Counted from the first letter of the stretch, positions 49,328 through 61,530 are shown. The stretch: 64,000 nt of DNA from Asterias rubens (GCF_902459465.1 NW_022985711.1:62001-126000), one strand, 5' to 3'. The notes: a model not told the origin generated them from the letters alone. A program made the numbers and translations.

Positions 49328-49700
49328 AGGGCAGTGGACACTGTTGGTAATGGGCCATATTTTTGACCGCGTGAGGGCGCTCTCAATCACTTCCGGGGGT
49401 ATATTCATTCATACGCAAAACAGTTTTTAAAGATTGGAACACATTATAACCACAGACATCTAATCCATCACAGACAATAAAACTTTTAAAGGAGCCGTTA
49501 TAATCCACCTCTAAAGCAAATTGAAACTACGGCGCAACAAAAGTGACAGAACGCCTATTAATTTGTGCAGGGCGAATCGCGTGTACCCCCGGAAGTGATC
49601 AAAATACTATTTATAGCGCCCTCGCGCGGTCAAAAATAAGGGGCATTGTCAAAGACTTCACAGTTGGTATATCTCAACATAATGCATAAAATAATGTTTC
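49328..49700. mobile_element. GGCAGTGGACACT element nested in the left arm
   Basis: 'ttaagggcagtggacactgt' starts it and 'cattgtcaaagacttcacag' to 'catataatgcataaaataa'-like sequence continues it after an interruption. Only the left part of the family is present. Confidence 0.8.
49352..49645. mobile_element. Innermost palindromic MITE ('TTTTTGACCGCG' family)
   Basis: 'atatttttgaccgcgtgagg' and 'cctcgcgcggtcaaaaata' are inverted, as are 'cacttccggggg' and 'cccccggaagtg'. It splits the surrounding element between 'ggtaat' and 'attgtcaaag'. Confidence 0.88.
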
Positions 49701-50569
49701 TAAAGTTACTTAAAGTGTTCATGGTTTGCGATTTGTTTCTTGTTGAGGGCTGATGTGGTTTAACCAGAATCAGAATTTAAACTATCAGCAGTGACACACC
49801 CAGGATTTATTATTTGTTTGGGGGGTGGGCCATATTTTCCCCAAAAATTTCTTTCGAAGATTGTAAAACAAAAATCAAAACAAATCAAACAAACAAATTG
49901 AATACCTTGGAGGGGCTGGGATCAATCTCCCAGACCCATCGTCCCCCCACCCCCCCCCCTTTCGGGTGCACCACTGTGATTATTAGTGATCCCAGTTAGA
50001 GATTACATCAAGGTTGAGATGGAGAAGCTGTCTGCCTTTCTTCAGTAGATCACAAACTTATGCAGTCTTACTTTAACCCCCTGTGATGAATCTTGAACAA
50101 CAAATTAATGCATAGTAACTTTCTGAGAAATCCTCAAGAACAATTTGTTCACCATGCTGCAACTCTGACTTCAGTGCCCATTTTAATAGAGCTGCTCAGC
50201 AGCAGATTTTGTGCTTACTGCGCGATTTCCATTTAACCGTATAGCACACGAAAAGGCATACTAACCTTCCAATGAAGTCAGAGTTGCAGCATGGTGACAT
50301 TTTTTGTTTACCATCTTGGAAAGAATTTTGTTTCAGAAAAATGCCCTCCCCCCCACCCCCCTCCACCCACAACCCAAATTAAATCCTGGGTGCGTCACTG
50401 CTGGTATTTTAAAGTATGATTCTGGTTAGACCACATCAGCCCTCAACATGAAAAAATCCCAAACCAATAACAATTTTAGTAACTTTGGAAAGTTTTTTAT
50501 TTTTATTTATTTATAAAGTAAAGTACATGTATAAATTGACTAATTTGTAACCTATCAACTGTACAAAAA

Positions 50570-50905
50570 TAGTCTTAAAGTTGTAAATTTTGAAGAGCCC
50601 AGTTGTTTCTTAGTGGATTCTGATAGAGGATGACATGCTCTATCAAGTGATTTTCATTTCATTGACTTTTGGAATGATGCGTTATTTCAAAAATTGGGTC
50701 AAAGGTCACGATAACATAATATTAAAGATCATAGTGACTTGTACAAAAACAGTCATAAACTTGTATATTTTGAAGAGCCCAACTGTTTCTTAGTGGATTC
50801 TGATAGAGGAAGACATGCTCTATCAAATTATTTTTATTTCGTTGATTTTTTGAACGATACATTATTTCAAAAACGGGGTCAAAGGTCACGATAACATATT
50901 AAAGA
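50570..50905. repeat. Tandem duplication (~190 bp) inside the right arm
   Basis: Two consecutive copies of a block running from 'tgaagagcccaactgtttct' through 'tcaaaggtcacgataacata'. The left arm has the corresponding block once. Confidence 0.8.
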
Positions 50906-51715
50906 TTACAGTGAAAATTTATTTTTGATGAAAGAATTGATTTTCGCATGCAATTCTCATCAATTTGATACCAAATTTGCATATATGTGATAAAAATTGA
51001 CATGGTTATGACATATTTTTACCAAAAAGGTGGTATTTTACCCTAAAAATGTCAGATTTTTGATTTTAGTGGTTTCTGCCTTGACCACGTGGAAAGTCCG
51101 ATCGGGCTGAAAATTGGTATGCATTCATTGCTCATTAGGACCTACAAGCACAGCAATTTTTATCAAAATCGGAAGTCATGAGGTAAAAAAGTGCGTTGGT
51201 CTGACATGGAATGACCCCATTGCCTTCTGTAAACCCTGTAAGGTATTTGTAAATCTGTGAACTTTTTTTTTTCTGAACCGAAAGGGTCCAATGGCTGAAA
51301 AAAACTGAGAGGTTTTTTTTAAATTAATTCCCAAAATCTCAATTTTTATTGCAATTATTGATTGCAGCCGTGCAATTGCTCAATAGCAAGGTAATGCTTC
51401 GGCTTACAGATTCAACCGATTTAGTAGATGCACCAAAAAGTAAAGAAATGGTTAAGAATAGAGATAGATCCATTTTGTTTTTAAAGATGGTATAACAGTT
51501 TGCGACAGCTCGTTCTATTTTCCGATTTAATACGTTTACTTACTTTGAAGTCGAAATGTAAAGTTGATTTTATGTATTTTTGTTCTAATGAATCTTTCCT
51601 GGGTTTTTTTTATGTTAATTTGCTCGACAGCTTTATGTGAAGTTGTTGTATAGTGTGGCTTCCAAGGGGCACTCTTTTATCTTGACTTTCCAAAGCAGGA
51701 CTTTCTATCAGCTCT

Positions 51716-52096
51716 TTAAAGGCAGTGGACACTATTGGTAAATGTCAAAGACTTCACAGTTGGTATATCTCAACATATGCATAAAATAACAAACCTGTAA
51801 AAATTTGAGCTCAATCGGTCATCAATTTTGCAAGATAATAATGAAAGAAAAAAACACCCTTGTCACACAAAGTTGTGTGCGTTTAGATGGTTGATATCGA
51901 GACCTCAAGTTCTAAACTTGAGGTCTCGAAATCAAATTCGTGGAAAATTACTTCTTTCTCGAAAACTACGTCACTTCAGAGGGAGCCGTTTCTAACAATG
52001 TTTTATACCGTCAACCTCTCCCCATTACTCGTCACCAAGAAAGGTTTTATGCTAATATATTATTTTGAGTAATTACCAATAGTGTCCACTGCCTTC
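51716..52096. mobile_element. ~380-bp palindromic element, GGCAGTGGACACT family
   Basis: Full-length with intact ends. Nearly consensus. Confidence 0.92.
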
Positions 52097-52391
52097 AAGG
52101 CTGGAATGCACTTTTTTTGGTCAAACTTTTACCAATAATTTGTTTAGGTTAATTTTTTTAAAGAAATTGAAACTGAAAGAAGATTAAACCCTGTGCTTAA
52201 ACAATATCAACATAATGATCATACTTCCTGACCCTGAAGCACTCATGTGATGTGTGATCCAATTATGATCCCATGCAATCAAACGGATATCAAAGGCAAG
52301 TGTGTCTAGTCTTGGCTCATTCAAGACGTCAGTTAGAAATCTCCATAGCACACCTTTTTAAGCTCACCAGTCAAGTTGGTTAAAAATCATG

Positions 52392-52778
52392 TTTAAAGGC
52401 AGTGGACACTATTGGTAATTACTCCAAAAAAATATTAGCATAATACCTTACTTGGTGACGAGTAATGGGGAGAGGGTGATAGTATAAAAACATTATGAGA
52501 AACAGCTCCCTCTGAAGTGACATAGGTTTTGAGAAAGAAGTAATTTTCCACGAATTTGATTTTGAGACCTCAGATTTAGAATGCGAGGTCTCGAAATCAA
52601 CCATCTAAAAGCACACAACTTCGTGTGACAAGGGTGTTTTTTCTTTCATTGTTTACTCAGAACTTTGACGACCAATGAGCTCAAACTTTTACATGTTTGT
52701 TATTTTATGCACTATTATGTTGAGAATCACCAAGAAGACTGGTCTATGACAATATTACCAATAGTGTCCAGTGTTTTT
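52392..52778. mobile_element. ~385-bp palindromic element, GGCAGTGGACACT family
   Basis: Full-length, in the orientation opposite to the copy at 51716 as judged from the central arms. Confidence 0.9.
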
Positions 52779-53213
52779 CGGAGATTTGGGTAAAAAATAT
52801 AGGGAGGGCTAAACAAAGATATTAGTTTAAACAAACATAGATTGGAAAACTTGCATACTCTGATTTTATTATAAGATAAAGTTGTTTATTTTATAAAGTC
52901 TCGAAGACACTCAAACTGGTACTTTACTTTTTATAACTTATAAAATAAGATAAAGTCATAATTATTGTTGAAATCAATTATTATGTATGAACAATAATTA
53001 ACTAATTGAAAATGCTTGTGAGGGGGAAATGCCTTTTGAAAAATGAAACTATGTTTAGCCTCAAAAAGCATGACTTGAACTTGTAATTGAAATAATTCAT
53101 CATGGAACTCATTATAGATAAGAACTTTGAATTGGGATAAAGTAATTTGGTTTTACTTGCCCCAATTTGTGTAAGCACAGTATACTCAGTACTTTCCCCC
53201 AAGTCCTGTGTAG
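52779..53213. other. No recognised gene
   Basis: AT-rich. Small inverted words ('taaaataagataaag') but nothing coding. Confidence 0.5.
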
Positions 53214-53543
53214 AGTGTCACGGCCGAGTGGTTAAGAGCATCGAATTCAAGTTCTGGTGCTAATTCACCGAAATGTGGGTTCGAATCCCGGTCGTGACAC
53301 TTGTGTCCTTGAGCAAGATACTTTACTATAATTGCTTCTCTTCACCCAGGGGTATAAATGGGTACCTGCGAGGGTAGAGGTTGATATTGTGAATGACAAG
53401 CTTTCGGAGCGCCACGGCAGCTCGGGGCTGTATACTCCCTAATGGGAGCTGAGAAAGATTAAAGGGATGTTTATTGGCCCAATGACCAGGGGACTAATGT
53501 AAAGCGCATTGATACGGTTTATTGTGAAATGCGCTATATAAGA

Positions 53544-53576
<33 letters not shown>

Positions 53577-53577
53577 G
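53214..53577 (+). mobile_element. Full-length tRNA-derived SINE with (ATT)n tail
   Basis: tRNA-like head with box A 'gccgagtggttaag' and box B 'gggttcgaatccc'. The body contains 'acttgtgtccttgagcaaga' and 'tgtaaagcgcattgatacgg', then 'gcgctatataagaa' and (TTA)n at 53546-53577. This is the reference copy for the family here. Confidence 0.92.
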
Positions 53578-53579
53578 AA

Positions 53580-53715
53580 AATCCCAGGCATATTATTCTG
53601 CTCTTGATTGGCAAAGATCGCGGGATCGAATCCCACCCAAGTAATTTGCCTGTGATTTTGTTTACAGAACTCAGGAAAGTACGGAGTATGCTTTACACAC
53701 ATTGGTGTACCAAAT
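53580..53715 (+). mobile_element. Third SINE family, partial copy
   Basis: Box B-like 'gggatcgaatcccacccaag' with the family continuation 'cctgtgattttgtttacag' and 'cacacattggtgtacc'. Confidence 0.65.
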
Positions 53716-53959
53716 AATAACATCCTAGAGCGTTGAACATTACCAGATTCTCAGCCGACTTTGTCAATCTAAATGTTCATAAAGCTAATAATTTGAAGCT
53801 AAATTGCATTTTCCCAATAGTCAATGCAAGTCTTAAGAGTATTTTGAACATTTTGGGGAACGGCAGTTTTAATGTAATACAGTGGTTTTGACGTTAGTGA
53901 GGGTGGAACAAAACTAACTGCATATTAATTTCGGTTTTACCCTGAAAAAAAAAGAGAGT

Positions 53960-54110
53960 TTGTGAAAGTACCGAGCACACGGTGCTGACACACACTTTGG
54001 TGTAAGGGTAAAAACAAAATTAATATTCTTTATCCCCGATGCCAATTTAATTTTTTCTTTTAAATATTGCGTTAACCAATGCTGAAATACTGGATTCAAA
54101 CTGACTCTAG
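53960..54110 (+). mobile_element. Third SINE family, 3' part
   Basis: 'cacactttggtgtaagggt' and 'attctttatccccgatgcca' match the tails of the copies at 54115, 56290 and 56550. Confidence 0.65.
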
Positions 54111-54114
54111 CTAC

Positions 54115-54305
54115 CAAGCAATCACGATGGTCTACATGTAGTTGGTTAGACATCTGCATTTGAATTGCAAAAGTTGTGGTTTCAAATCCCACCCGAGTAA
54201 TACAATGTACTCACTGAGTAACCGGTGCGAACACACATCGGTGTGAGGGTAAACCAAAATGAATACTCTCTTTCCCCGATGCCAATTTAACATTATGTTC
54301 AAAAC
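54115..54305 (+). mobile_element. Third SINE family, tRNA-headed copy
   Basis: 'cacgatggtctacatgtagt', 'gtttcaaatcccacccgagt' (box B region), then 'cacatcggtgtgagggtaaa' and 'ccccgatgccaattt'. Confidence 0.75.
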
Positions 54306-54752
54306 TAAAAAATTCACGGCCCACAACGCGATGTTGAGAAATGGCCAAGTGTGGGCAGTGGACGGTTGCATGGGCTCCTGGTTGACTGGCGACAGCGACT
54401 GTAAGGACTGTAGCACACTATCCTCATCTGCACTCATTACAATGGTCATAAAATTATTCCCCATGGTCCACAACAGTACTGGACGTACAACATTTGTACA
54501 AGATAAAAGGAGCCAGACTATGTACTCTTCCATTCTCGATCTGGTTGAATAGACCATTCTATTGCAACGTCACAGCCCAAGTTTTTGCCAACAGAGGTCG
54601 GAAAACTTTGGAAAGCCACACAATGCAAATCCAAAACAAAAATAGCCATAGTTTGTAGAAATGTAACACAACAAGGGAGAGGTCCATTTTGAAAAGCAAC
54701 ACAAACCGACCATCTTCTATCCCAGTTCTCAGCTGTCCGCAATTTTATCTCT

Positions 54753-54978
54753 TCATTCCACTGCTGCGGCACCCACTTTGTTTTTTGTCCTGTTCTTTTT
54801 ACCCGATGGTTTTCTCATTATTGGTTTATTCTGATCGGTCGTTTGTGATTGTCCAGGGTTCACATCCGCACGATTTGAGTTTTTATCCTGTTTTCTTTTT
54901 CTGGATTGGTTCTTTTTCTTGTTCTTGTCTTCGGAGCCGTCTGCCCAAAGATGGTCGTAAGAGCCAGGAGCTTGGTAC
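54753..54978 (-). CDS. RPP25L: RPP25-like gene, last exon (basic tail)
   Basis: YQAPGSYDHLWADGSEDKNKK and a Lys/Arg-rich, low-complexity C-terminus. Confidence 0.85.
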
Positions 54979-57900
54979 CTGTTATTTGAACAATACAAAA
55001 GTGTTATACAGGATTGGTAAGGATAATACAGGGGTGAGAGTCATTACTAACAAAAAAATCTGAAACTTGGATACAAATTCAAAGGTATGTAGAAATGATT
55101 CCATTTCTACCGTTTGGTAGCCCCTGGGGTTATAGATTCCAAGGAGCTTTTGGAAACAGTATCCAAAACACCAGAGAAGCAGACCAATGAGCAGGCTTTC
55201 TTTATTTGTGGAAAAAAATAGCGTCTGATTTTCTTGACCAGGCCAACATAATAAGTCTGAAATCAGCCGAAAGTCTGAACAATCTCATGACTGATAATAA
55301 TAATGATAATAATAGCCGTTTTTTATAGCACGCTTTTTACACAGGTTTGTTACTTTGTGCATATGGTGATTTACACCAAGTGAGAAGACTGGTCTTTGAC
55401 AAAGGTGTCCAGTGTCTTTAAATAAGGGAATCAATGTGTGGTGAATCGGTTTTCAACTGGTGGTTTAATCCCAACGAGGCCTGGTTCTTGAGACGCAGTC
55501 AAGGTAAATGATCAAGAACCAGGCCTCGGCGGGTTTAAACCACTAGTTGAAAACCGATTCAACACACTTTGATTCCCATTCATACCTGTTCGGTCAAAAA
55601 ACATCAACAGTTATGGTCAAAAAGTAAAATAAATGCAACAATTATAAATTTTCAATGATTTCTTTCAACACAACACCCCTCCAGCTATGAAATGGTAAGG
55701 CCCAGTCAAGGCCCTCGGGTTAACAACTCCTTATAAGGGAATGCTGTGCGCGTCGCGCTTATCGGGTGATGTGGCACAACTGTCTCGGCCGTTGCTCTCG
55801 ACCAATTGGAAAGAAGAAACTGTCTTATAAGCACAGGTGCAGACTCGCGTGTCCCGCCCATGTTTCAACACTTTTTACTGGTCATAAACAAAGGTTTATA
55901 CACACCCACATGATGCACTCTCCACCAATAGGAATAGCGAAACTGTCTGAGGTATTTATGAATGTAATAGAAATCACAATTCCTAATAACGTACCCACAT
56001 TCTTGGCTCGGCAGTGACTCTTTGGACAGCAGTATGGAGATTGTTGGTATGTCTCTGCTGACTTTCAGCCTACAATCATATAGAAAACAACTTATTATGA
56101 AAATAAGAATAATAATAATAATATTTAAATTTTAAAAATTTGTATTGTGCCCCTTACATACAAAATGATCACAGGCGCAAAACACATGTTAAAAAGCACA
56201 GAGTGGAAGAAAAAGACAAAGAAAAAAGACTGGTCACCAGGCTAGTGCCCAAACAAAAGTATGGGGGATACGGAATAGTTACAAGTTCTCTCAGTGGTGA
56301 AGTTGGTATGACAATGCTCTAGAATTGCAAAGGTCGTGGGTTTGAAACCCACCCTAGTAATATGCCTGTGATTTTTGTTCACAGGGTTGAGGGTACCTGT
56401 GACCCGAGTATACAGTGCTAACATACATTGGTGTATAGGCCTATGGGTCAAATCAAAAGTAATATTCTTTATCCCGTATGCAATGTTCCATCCATTAAAT
56501 CATTGCAGTAACCACTGCTAAAAACAGGATTCGTACTGCCTCTAGCTACTGGGCAATCTCGGTGGTCTAGGTGGTATGAAACTTGCTCATGAATTGCAAA
56601 GGTCTGTGGTTCAAATCTCTACTGAGTAATACGACTGTGACTTTAATCACAGAGCTCTGGTAAGTACTTGAGTATACAGTGCTAACATACATCGGTGTAT
56701 ATGGGTAAAAACCAAAATTAATATTCTTTATCCAAAGTTTAAAATTCCATCTATTAAATGTCAAATCTACTTCAAACGAGCATTTTATTAAAAAATGCAT
56801 TTCAATTCAACCTTCCCACGCTATCTTTGAACTGCAAAATCTTTGTTTCAATTCTCTACACTCACTTCTTGTTTCACTTTTATAGTCCCCCCCCCCCACA
56901 AAAAAAAACCTAACTAAAGCAACAAAACAAAACATGAAACAAAACTAAAAACACAACAGGAATTAATACACAACTGTGGTTGGGGGGTTTCCCTTTACAT
57001 GTATTTCTCTGTCAGTCATGAGTCTCCTACGATGTTCTAGCAGGAAATGAATTTTTGCATAGTTGTAATTTGTGAAAGGACAATCAATTGATACTTGTTA
57101 TAATCACCATTAAAGTCGTTTGCATTAGATCTGAAAGAGCTTTAAAGGAACTGGACATTTGGTAAATACTCACAAAGATATTACCTTACTTGGTAATGTG
57201 AATGAGGAAATACCAATTAATATAGCGCCTTTTCCTAAGGTTACAAAGCGCTCAGAGAATGACAGGAAAGGAAAGCTATTGCGAGTTGAGAAAAACGGCT
57301 CCCTCTGAAGCAACATGGTTTTTTAGAAAAAGGTAAACTCTCACTAAAATATTTTAATCTGAGAGACCAGTGGCCGATTTTACAAAGAGCTAAGATTGAT
57401 CCTAACTGCATATCAATCGTAGTTGCTAAGTAATGTGTGATGTCACATTACAGATCACTATGGTAATACTGACAATTTGTCTTGCGATGAATTTTATTGT
57501 TTTGTAAAATTGGCCCCAGACCTGTAGCTTTCCTCAGGCGTATGAAAGCACACCATTTCTTTTCCTGACTGTGCTGTTCAATTATACATGTGTACATATT
57601 ATAGGCCCTTTTCGAAACCACGGCTTCTGCTTCAGCCTCGGCTCAGGCTAGCCTGGCCCCGCGATTGTTTTGACAATATTGCGCGTGCTTTGTGCACGTG
57701 TTCAGGGCTTCAGACCAGAGAACGGAGCCTGAAGCTGAATACAAAGCCGAAATTGTGGTTTCAAAAAGGGCCAGTTTCACGCACACAGGCAGTTTTGGAA
57801 AAGTTTCTTTTCTTACCTATCAAGACCTTCTTCCTTTGGGTTCCAATACTCGTCTACTCTGCAATAATAAAAACAAACAAACAAACAAACTTTATAGTGG

Positions 57901-60293
57901 GATGAGAAACCAGTCAAAGATGGTACTGTATAGGCCTGAAGCAACAAAGGGGATTGCCTCCATGCCCCCTGTCATTGTCGTGGTGCCCTTAAAATGTTCC
58001 AGTAGAAATGTACAATGTCGTCATAGGGTGCCCTGCCCTTTGTCAACGAGAAAATGCCTTGGTGCATTTGCGCTTTAAAACATGAAGCATACAGGTCTGG
58101 GTAAATTAGTAATTTGGTTATCCTTGAACGTTGTTGATTTTTAGCAGCTGGATGAGACTGGGCCACGCATAGGGTTTTTTAAGATAAACGATTAACTAAA
58201 CGATCAGTTGTGTATGTAGGGTGTCATGGCCCATGGCCAAGTGGTTTGGAGGATGGAATTCAAGTTCTGAGGGTCAAGTCGTCAAATTGTGGGTTCAAAT
58301 CCTGGTCATAGCACTTGTGTCCTTGAGCAACATGCTTTGCAGTAGTTGCTTCTCTTCACCCCAGAGGTAGAATGGGTGCCAACTAGTGTCAAACTCGTGA
58401 CTATTTGAGGGGCGACTAGTGTGTAGTAAATTCCACTAGTCGTCCAGGCCTAGTAGAGTACATTTAAACTGATAAGGATTACCTGTTGTAGAATATCCTT
58501 GTGATCTGATGCAGAGTCTTCATCTTTCGTTTGACGATCTCAACGCATGTTATTGTCTTACTGATGGCTGGGCCTGAGCCTGTGAAGATGATGTATTTGG
58601 TGTTTTCGTTCTGAAAAGAAAATAAGAACACAGTTTCAGGCCTGGAACTTCGCTTTAAAAGGGGAACTTCAAGGGGCACTTCAAGGGGCCCTTTGTTTGT
58701 TTGTTTGTTTGTCCAAAGAGGGGACATAAACACCACGCTGGCAACAACCAATTTCTCACATACAAACATTGGTTTACATCTATGATTATGAATTGCACAA
58801 TATCAAGAAATTGTGATTCGGTGACTCGACGACAATATTTATTCTAGTCATTGTGAAATCAGCGGTTAGCTTGGTAGGATTCGAACCTACAACCTTGTGA
58901 TTGCTAGTCCTGCAGTCTTACCACTGGATCACAGTGAAATTTGGGGTATTCGAACCCACTACCTTGTGATTGCAAGGCCTGCAGTCTAACCACTTGACCA
59001 CAGTGACTTCTATGAGGAAAGCTTGTGTTGGAACCTTGCAGAGGGCAAAACAGCTAAAGCACAGAGCACCACAGCAATTGCTGTGGGTGCCGTGGGTTAT
59101 TTTGAGGCATGCAGCTTTGTTTTTCCTCTGTCACTGCCTAGGGTTGAAGACAGTGGACACTATTGGTAATTGTCAAAGACCAGTCTCCTCACTTGGTGTA
59201 TCGCAACATATGCATAAAATAACAAACCTGTGAAACTTCAGCTCAATTGGTCGTGGAAGTTGCGAGCTAATATGAAAGAAAAAAACACCCTTGTCACAAG
59301 AAGCTGTGTGCATTCGGATGGTTGATTTCGAGACCTCAAATTCTAAATCTTAAGTCTCGTAATCAAATTCGTGGAAAATTACTTCTTTCTCGAAAACTAC
59401 ATCACTTCAGAGGGAGCCGTTTCTCACAATGTTTTATACTATCAACCTCTCCCCATTACTCATGACCGAGTAAGGTTTTATGCTATAATTATTTTGAGTA
59501 ACTACCAATAGTGTCCACTGCCTTTGAGGACTGTTTGTCCAAGACTTTCTCCGACGAAAAGAGACTTTTGATAAAGGAACGGTCAAGGTTGGATAAGGGC
59601 AGTCTGAAAATGCTAAGTTTTTATAACGATTTATAAAGAACATAACTTGTAAAATTATTGTCCTCTTGCGAGACCCATAAGCGTCTTTCTTCTACAAAAA
59701 TGGACCATTGATAAAGGAACAGTCAAGATTGAATAACTCTGTTTCAGCCACAAGAGAAGGTGGCAACATGCCCCTGGTGTCAGTTGATCTGGGAATGATA
59801 ACCCAAATCAAGGTGATCAAGGTGAAGCCCTCACCTCGGGGCTAATAGATACTTCATGGAGGCAACGAAGGCGACTGCCTCCATGCCCCCTGGCCATTGC
59901 CTTGGAGCTGTGCGTGAAATGCTCCAGTAGAAATTTACAACTTCCTCATAGTCATAGGATGCCCTTTACCACGGAGGAGAAAATTCCTTGGTGCCCTTGC
60001 CCTTTCAAAAACGAAGCATACAGGCCTGCAACACCTTGAACTGGTCGCCAGCCTTTTTAGTTACAAGTAATAATAATAATATCAAAAGAAACTTATGCAA
60101 AAATGTTTCATATATTAGTCACAGTGTACCTTGATGACTTTGAAGGCGAAACCAAGAAGGTTGCGTACTTTACTTCCATGTTTGACTTTCATCGTCGTGA
60201 TATTGCTCAGGTCCAGACCGAGATTGGAAAAAGTTTTTTCTTTGTCATCTTCGCCGTGCACCTCAACAATTTCTCCCTTCTCATAATGATCCA
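54753..60293 (-). CDS. RPP25L: Alba-domain RNase P/MRP subunit p25-like protein
   Basis: Five exons on the minus strand join in phase: 60293-60130, 58610-58483, 57858-57817, 56069-55995 and 54978-54753 (TGA). They encode about 210 residues. The Alba domain runs from ITTMKVKHGSKVRNLLGFAFKVIK through YIIFTGSGPAISKTITCVEIVKRKMKTLHQITRIFYN to YWNPKEEGLDRLKVSRDIPTISILLSKE and PGSYDHLW. It matches the order of RPP25/RPP25L, an RNA-binding subunit of nuclear RNase P and MRP. The tail is basic (KNKKKNQSRKRK), like a nuclear localisation signal. The first exon with the ATG is missing; the acceptor at 60294 needs an upstream exon ending in phase 1. Confidence 0.9.
55335..55425. mobile_element. Right half of a GGCAGTGGACACT element
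   Basis: 'acaggtttgttactttgtgc' to 'gtgtccagtgtctttaa'. Confidence 0.7.
55425..55965 (-). mobile_element. ~500-bp dispersed element, copy 2 (inverted)
   Basis: Reverse complement of 41690-42165, with an extra fold-back at its left end: 'gaatcggttttcaactggtg..gaggcctggttcttga' followed by its complement (55510-55560). Confidence 0.85.
55995..56069 (-). CDS. RPP25L: RPP25-like gene, fourth visible exon
   Basis: LKVSRDIPTISILLSKESLPSQECG, the last strand of the Alba fold. Confidence 0.85.
56290..56485 (+). mobile_element. Third SINE family copy
   Basis: 'gtcgtgggtttgaaacccac', 'aatatgcctgtgatttttgt', 'catacattggtgtat', 'attctttatccc'. Confidence 0.7.
56550..56735 (+). mobile_element. Third SINE family copy
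   Basis: Box A-like 'ggtggtctaggtggtatg' and box B-like 'gtggttcaaatctc', then 'cagtgctaacatacatcggt'. Confidence 0.75.
57140..57390. mobile_element. GGCAGTGGACACT element interrupted by another repeat
   Basis: 'aaaggaactggacatttggt' and 'aaaacggctccctctgaagc' are family parts. About 75 bp between them ('aatatagcgccttttcctaa'..'cgctcagagaatgac') is foreign. Confidence 0.65.
57602..57773. mobile_element. Palindromic MITE, 'AGGCCCTTTTCGAAACCACGG' family, copy 2
   Basis: Ends inverted as at 41082-41247. It abuts the third coding exon of the RPP25-like gene by ~45 bp. Confidence 0.85.
57817..57858 (-). CDS. RPP25L: RPP25-like gene, 42-bp micro-exon
   Basis: VDEYWNPKEEGLD between 'attattgcag' and 'ag|gtaaga'. 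It was recognised only through phase and family order. Confidence 0.82.
57925..58085. repeat. Dispersed duplicate, copy 1
   Basis: 'attgcctccatgccccctg', 'ttccagtagaaat' and 'catgaagcatacaggtctgg' recur in the same order at 59850-60030. Confidence 0.7.
58221..58390 (+). mobile_element. tRNA-derived SINE, first family, truncated
   Basis: 'ggccaagtggtttgg' and 'gggttcaaatcctgg' head, then 'cacttgtgtccttgagcaac' as in 53214. Confidence 0.8.
58483..58610 (-). CDS. RPP25L: RPP25-like gene, Alba core exon
   Basis: NENTKYIIFTGSGPAISKTI..CVEIVKRKMKTLHQITRIFYN. GSG..I.K.ITC.EI.KR is the family hallmark. Confidence 0.92.
58720..59010 (-). mobile_element. Second SINE family with two tandem tRNA-like heads
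   Basis: Two tRNA-like units lie back to back on the minus strand: one with 'aggattcgaacctacaacct' (58877-58896), the other with 'tattcgaacccactaccttg' (58946-58965). Each is followed by 'tgcagtct.accac'. The body to the left matches 23370-23632, which has one head. Confidence 0.75.
59147..59526. mobile_element. ~380-bp palindromic element, GGCAGTGGACACT family
   Basis: Full-length, near-consensus. Confidence 0.9.
59850..60030. repeat. Dispersed duplicate, copy 2
   Basis: Partner of 57925-58085 at lower identity. Confidence 0.65.
60130..60293 (-). CDS. RPP25L: RPP25-like gene, first recognised exon
   Basis: DHYEKGEIVEVHGEDDKEKTF and then MKVKHGSKVRNLLGFAFKVIK, the first strand and helix of the Alba fold. 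No in-frame ATG before residue M of MKVKHG. Confidence 0.88.
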
Positions 60294-60334
60294 CTGCAAT
60301 CAATTTAAACAAGTTAAATTTTCAAAATGTAATA

Positions 60335-60728
60335 TTAAAGACACTGGACATTATTAGTAATTGTCAAAGACAAGTCTTCTCACTTGCTGCATCTCAACAT
60401 GCATTTTTATAACCTAACAAACCTGTGAAAATTTGAGCTCAATTGGTCATCAAAGTTGCGAGCTAATATAATGAAAGAAAAAACACCCTTGTCACACGAA
60501 GTTGTGTGATTTCAGAGGCTTTGATTTTGAGACCTCAAATTCTAAACTTGAGGTCTCAGAAACAAATTAGTGGAAAATTACTTCTTTCATGTAAACTTCA
60601 TCACTTCAGAGGGAGCCGTTTCTCACAATGTTTTATACTATCATTATCCCCATTACTTGTTACCAAGAAAGGTTTTATGCTAACAATTATTTTGAGTAAT
60701 AATTACCAATAGTGTCCACTGCCTTTAA
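60335..60728. mobile_element. ~390-bp palindromic element, GGCAGTGGACACT family
   Basis: 'aaagacactggacattatta' to 'atagtgtccactgcctttaa'. It lies 40 bp upstream of the first recognised exon of the RPP25-like gene. Confidence 0.9.
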
Positions 60729-61399
60729 AGACCATTGTTACTGGATGAAAATTCTTTTATTACGTAAATACTCCAACAATTACAATATAACTTTAAAACT
60801 TACTGCACAGCAGCTAACTGTTGACAGTAATTAGACTTTGAAAATCGTCGGAGTTCAGACAACTCGTCCGTCGGACAACTCGATAGTTGAGTCAGCTTGA
60901 ACGTTCCGTCAACTCGACTTAGGACCAAGACAAGTCGACAGATGGATCAGCACAGGGCTGGGAATAGTTGCGATAACGTAACCCTCCTCTCGATGGCCGC
61001 CAGGTCTGAGGGTTATGAGACTCTCTCGAGCACCGAGCGGCAATTGATAATCTGGTCAAACATGTATAATTTCGACAGCTAGTCACAAGATTTGCCCCAT
61101 TTTTACCACTTTCAAAAATCATGACACAAATTCTAAGGGCACAAATCTAATCCTCAATGTCTAATGAACACACGAAACACCACTCATTGAGAAGATATTT
61201 TTTAAGAAAAAGGAAAAAAACTTCCCAGATCCCGGAGTGAATTCCCAGGTTCATATTTTGTACGTGTTGCATTGCTTTGCAAATGCGTTATTTGTTGGTT
61301 GTATAAACCATCAAGTTGTCTAAACAATTAAGTTGTCTGAACGATCGAGCTGTCTCAACTTTCATTCAGTTCAAGTTGTCCGGACAGTCAAGTTGTCGG

Positions 61400-61530
61400 A
61401 AAAGTTTCCGCATGGCGCCACCACTTTTTCATTCGATATGAAATAATATAGTATCTAATTTACCTCATTGATATATCCCTTTTTGTAAAAATGAGTGAAA
61501 AAGTGGTGGCGCCATACGGAAAGTTACCCA
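61400..61530. mobile_element. Palindromic MITE, 'tatggcgccaccac' family, copy 2
   Basis: Same ends and core as 5352-5500. Confidence 0.88.

Larger units (their letters stand above)
48832..51216. mobile_element. ~2.4-kb palindromic element inserted in the outer MITE
   Basis: Ends 'gggtcattccatgtcagacc' and 'ggtctgacatggaatgaccc' are exact complements, and the arms match inward for several hundred bases ('tcttccgattttgataaaaa', 'atgtcataaccatgtcaatt'). It is flanked by CATT/CCATTG on both sides, consistent with a 4-6 bp target duplication. No transposase frame remains. Confidence 0.88.
48540..51300. mobile_element. Outer MITE of a nested set ('CCATTGGACC' ends)
   Basis: The left part 48540-48832 begins 'aaagccattggaccatttcg' and the right part 51215-51300 ends 'cgaaagggtccaatggct', so the ends are inverted. 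The two parts are separated by a large later insertion. The uninterrupted arrangement is seen at 40178-40330. Confidence 0.85.
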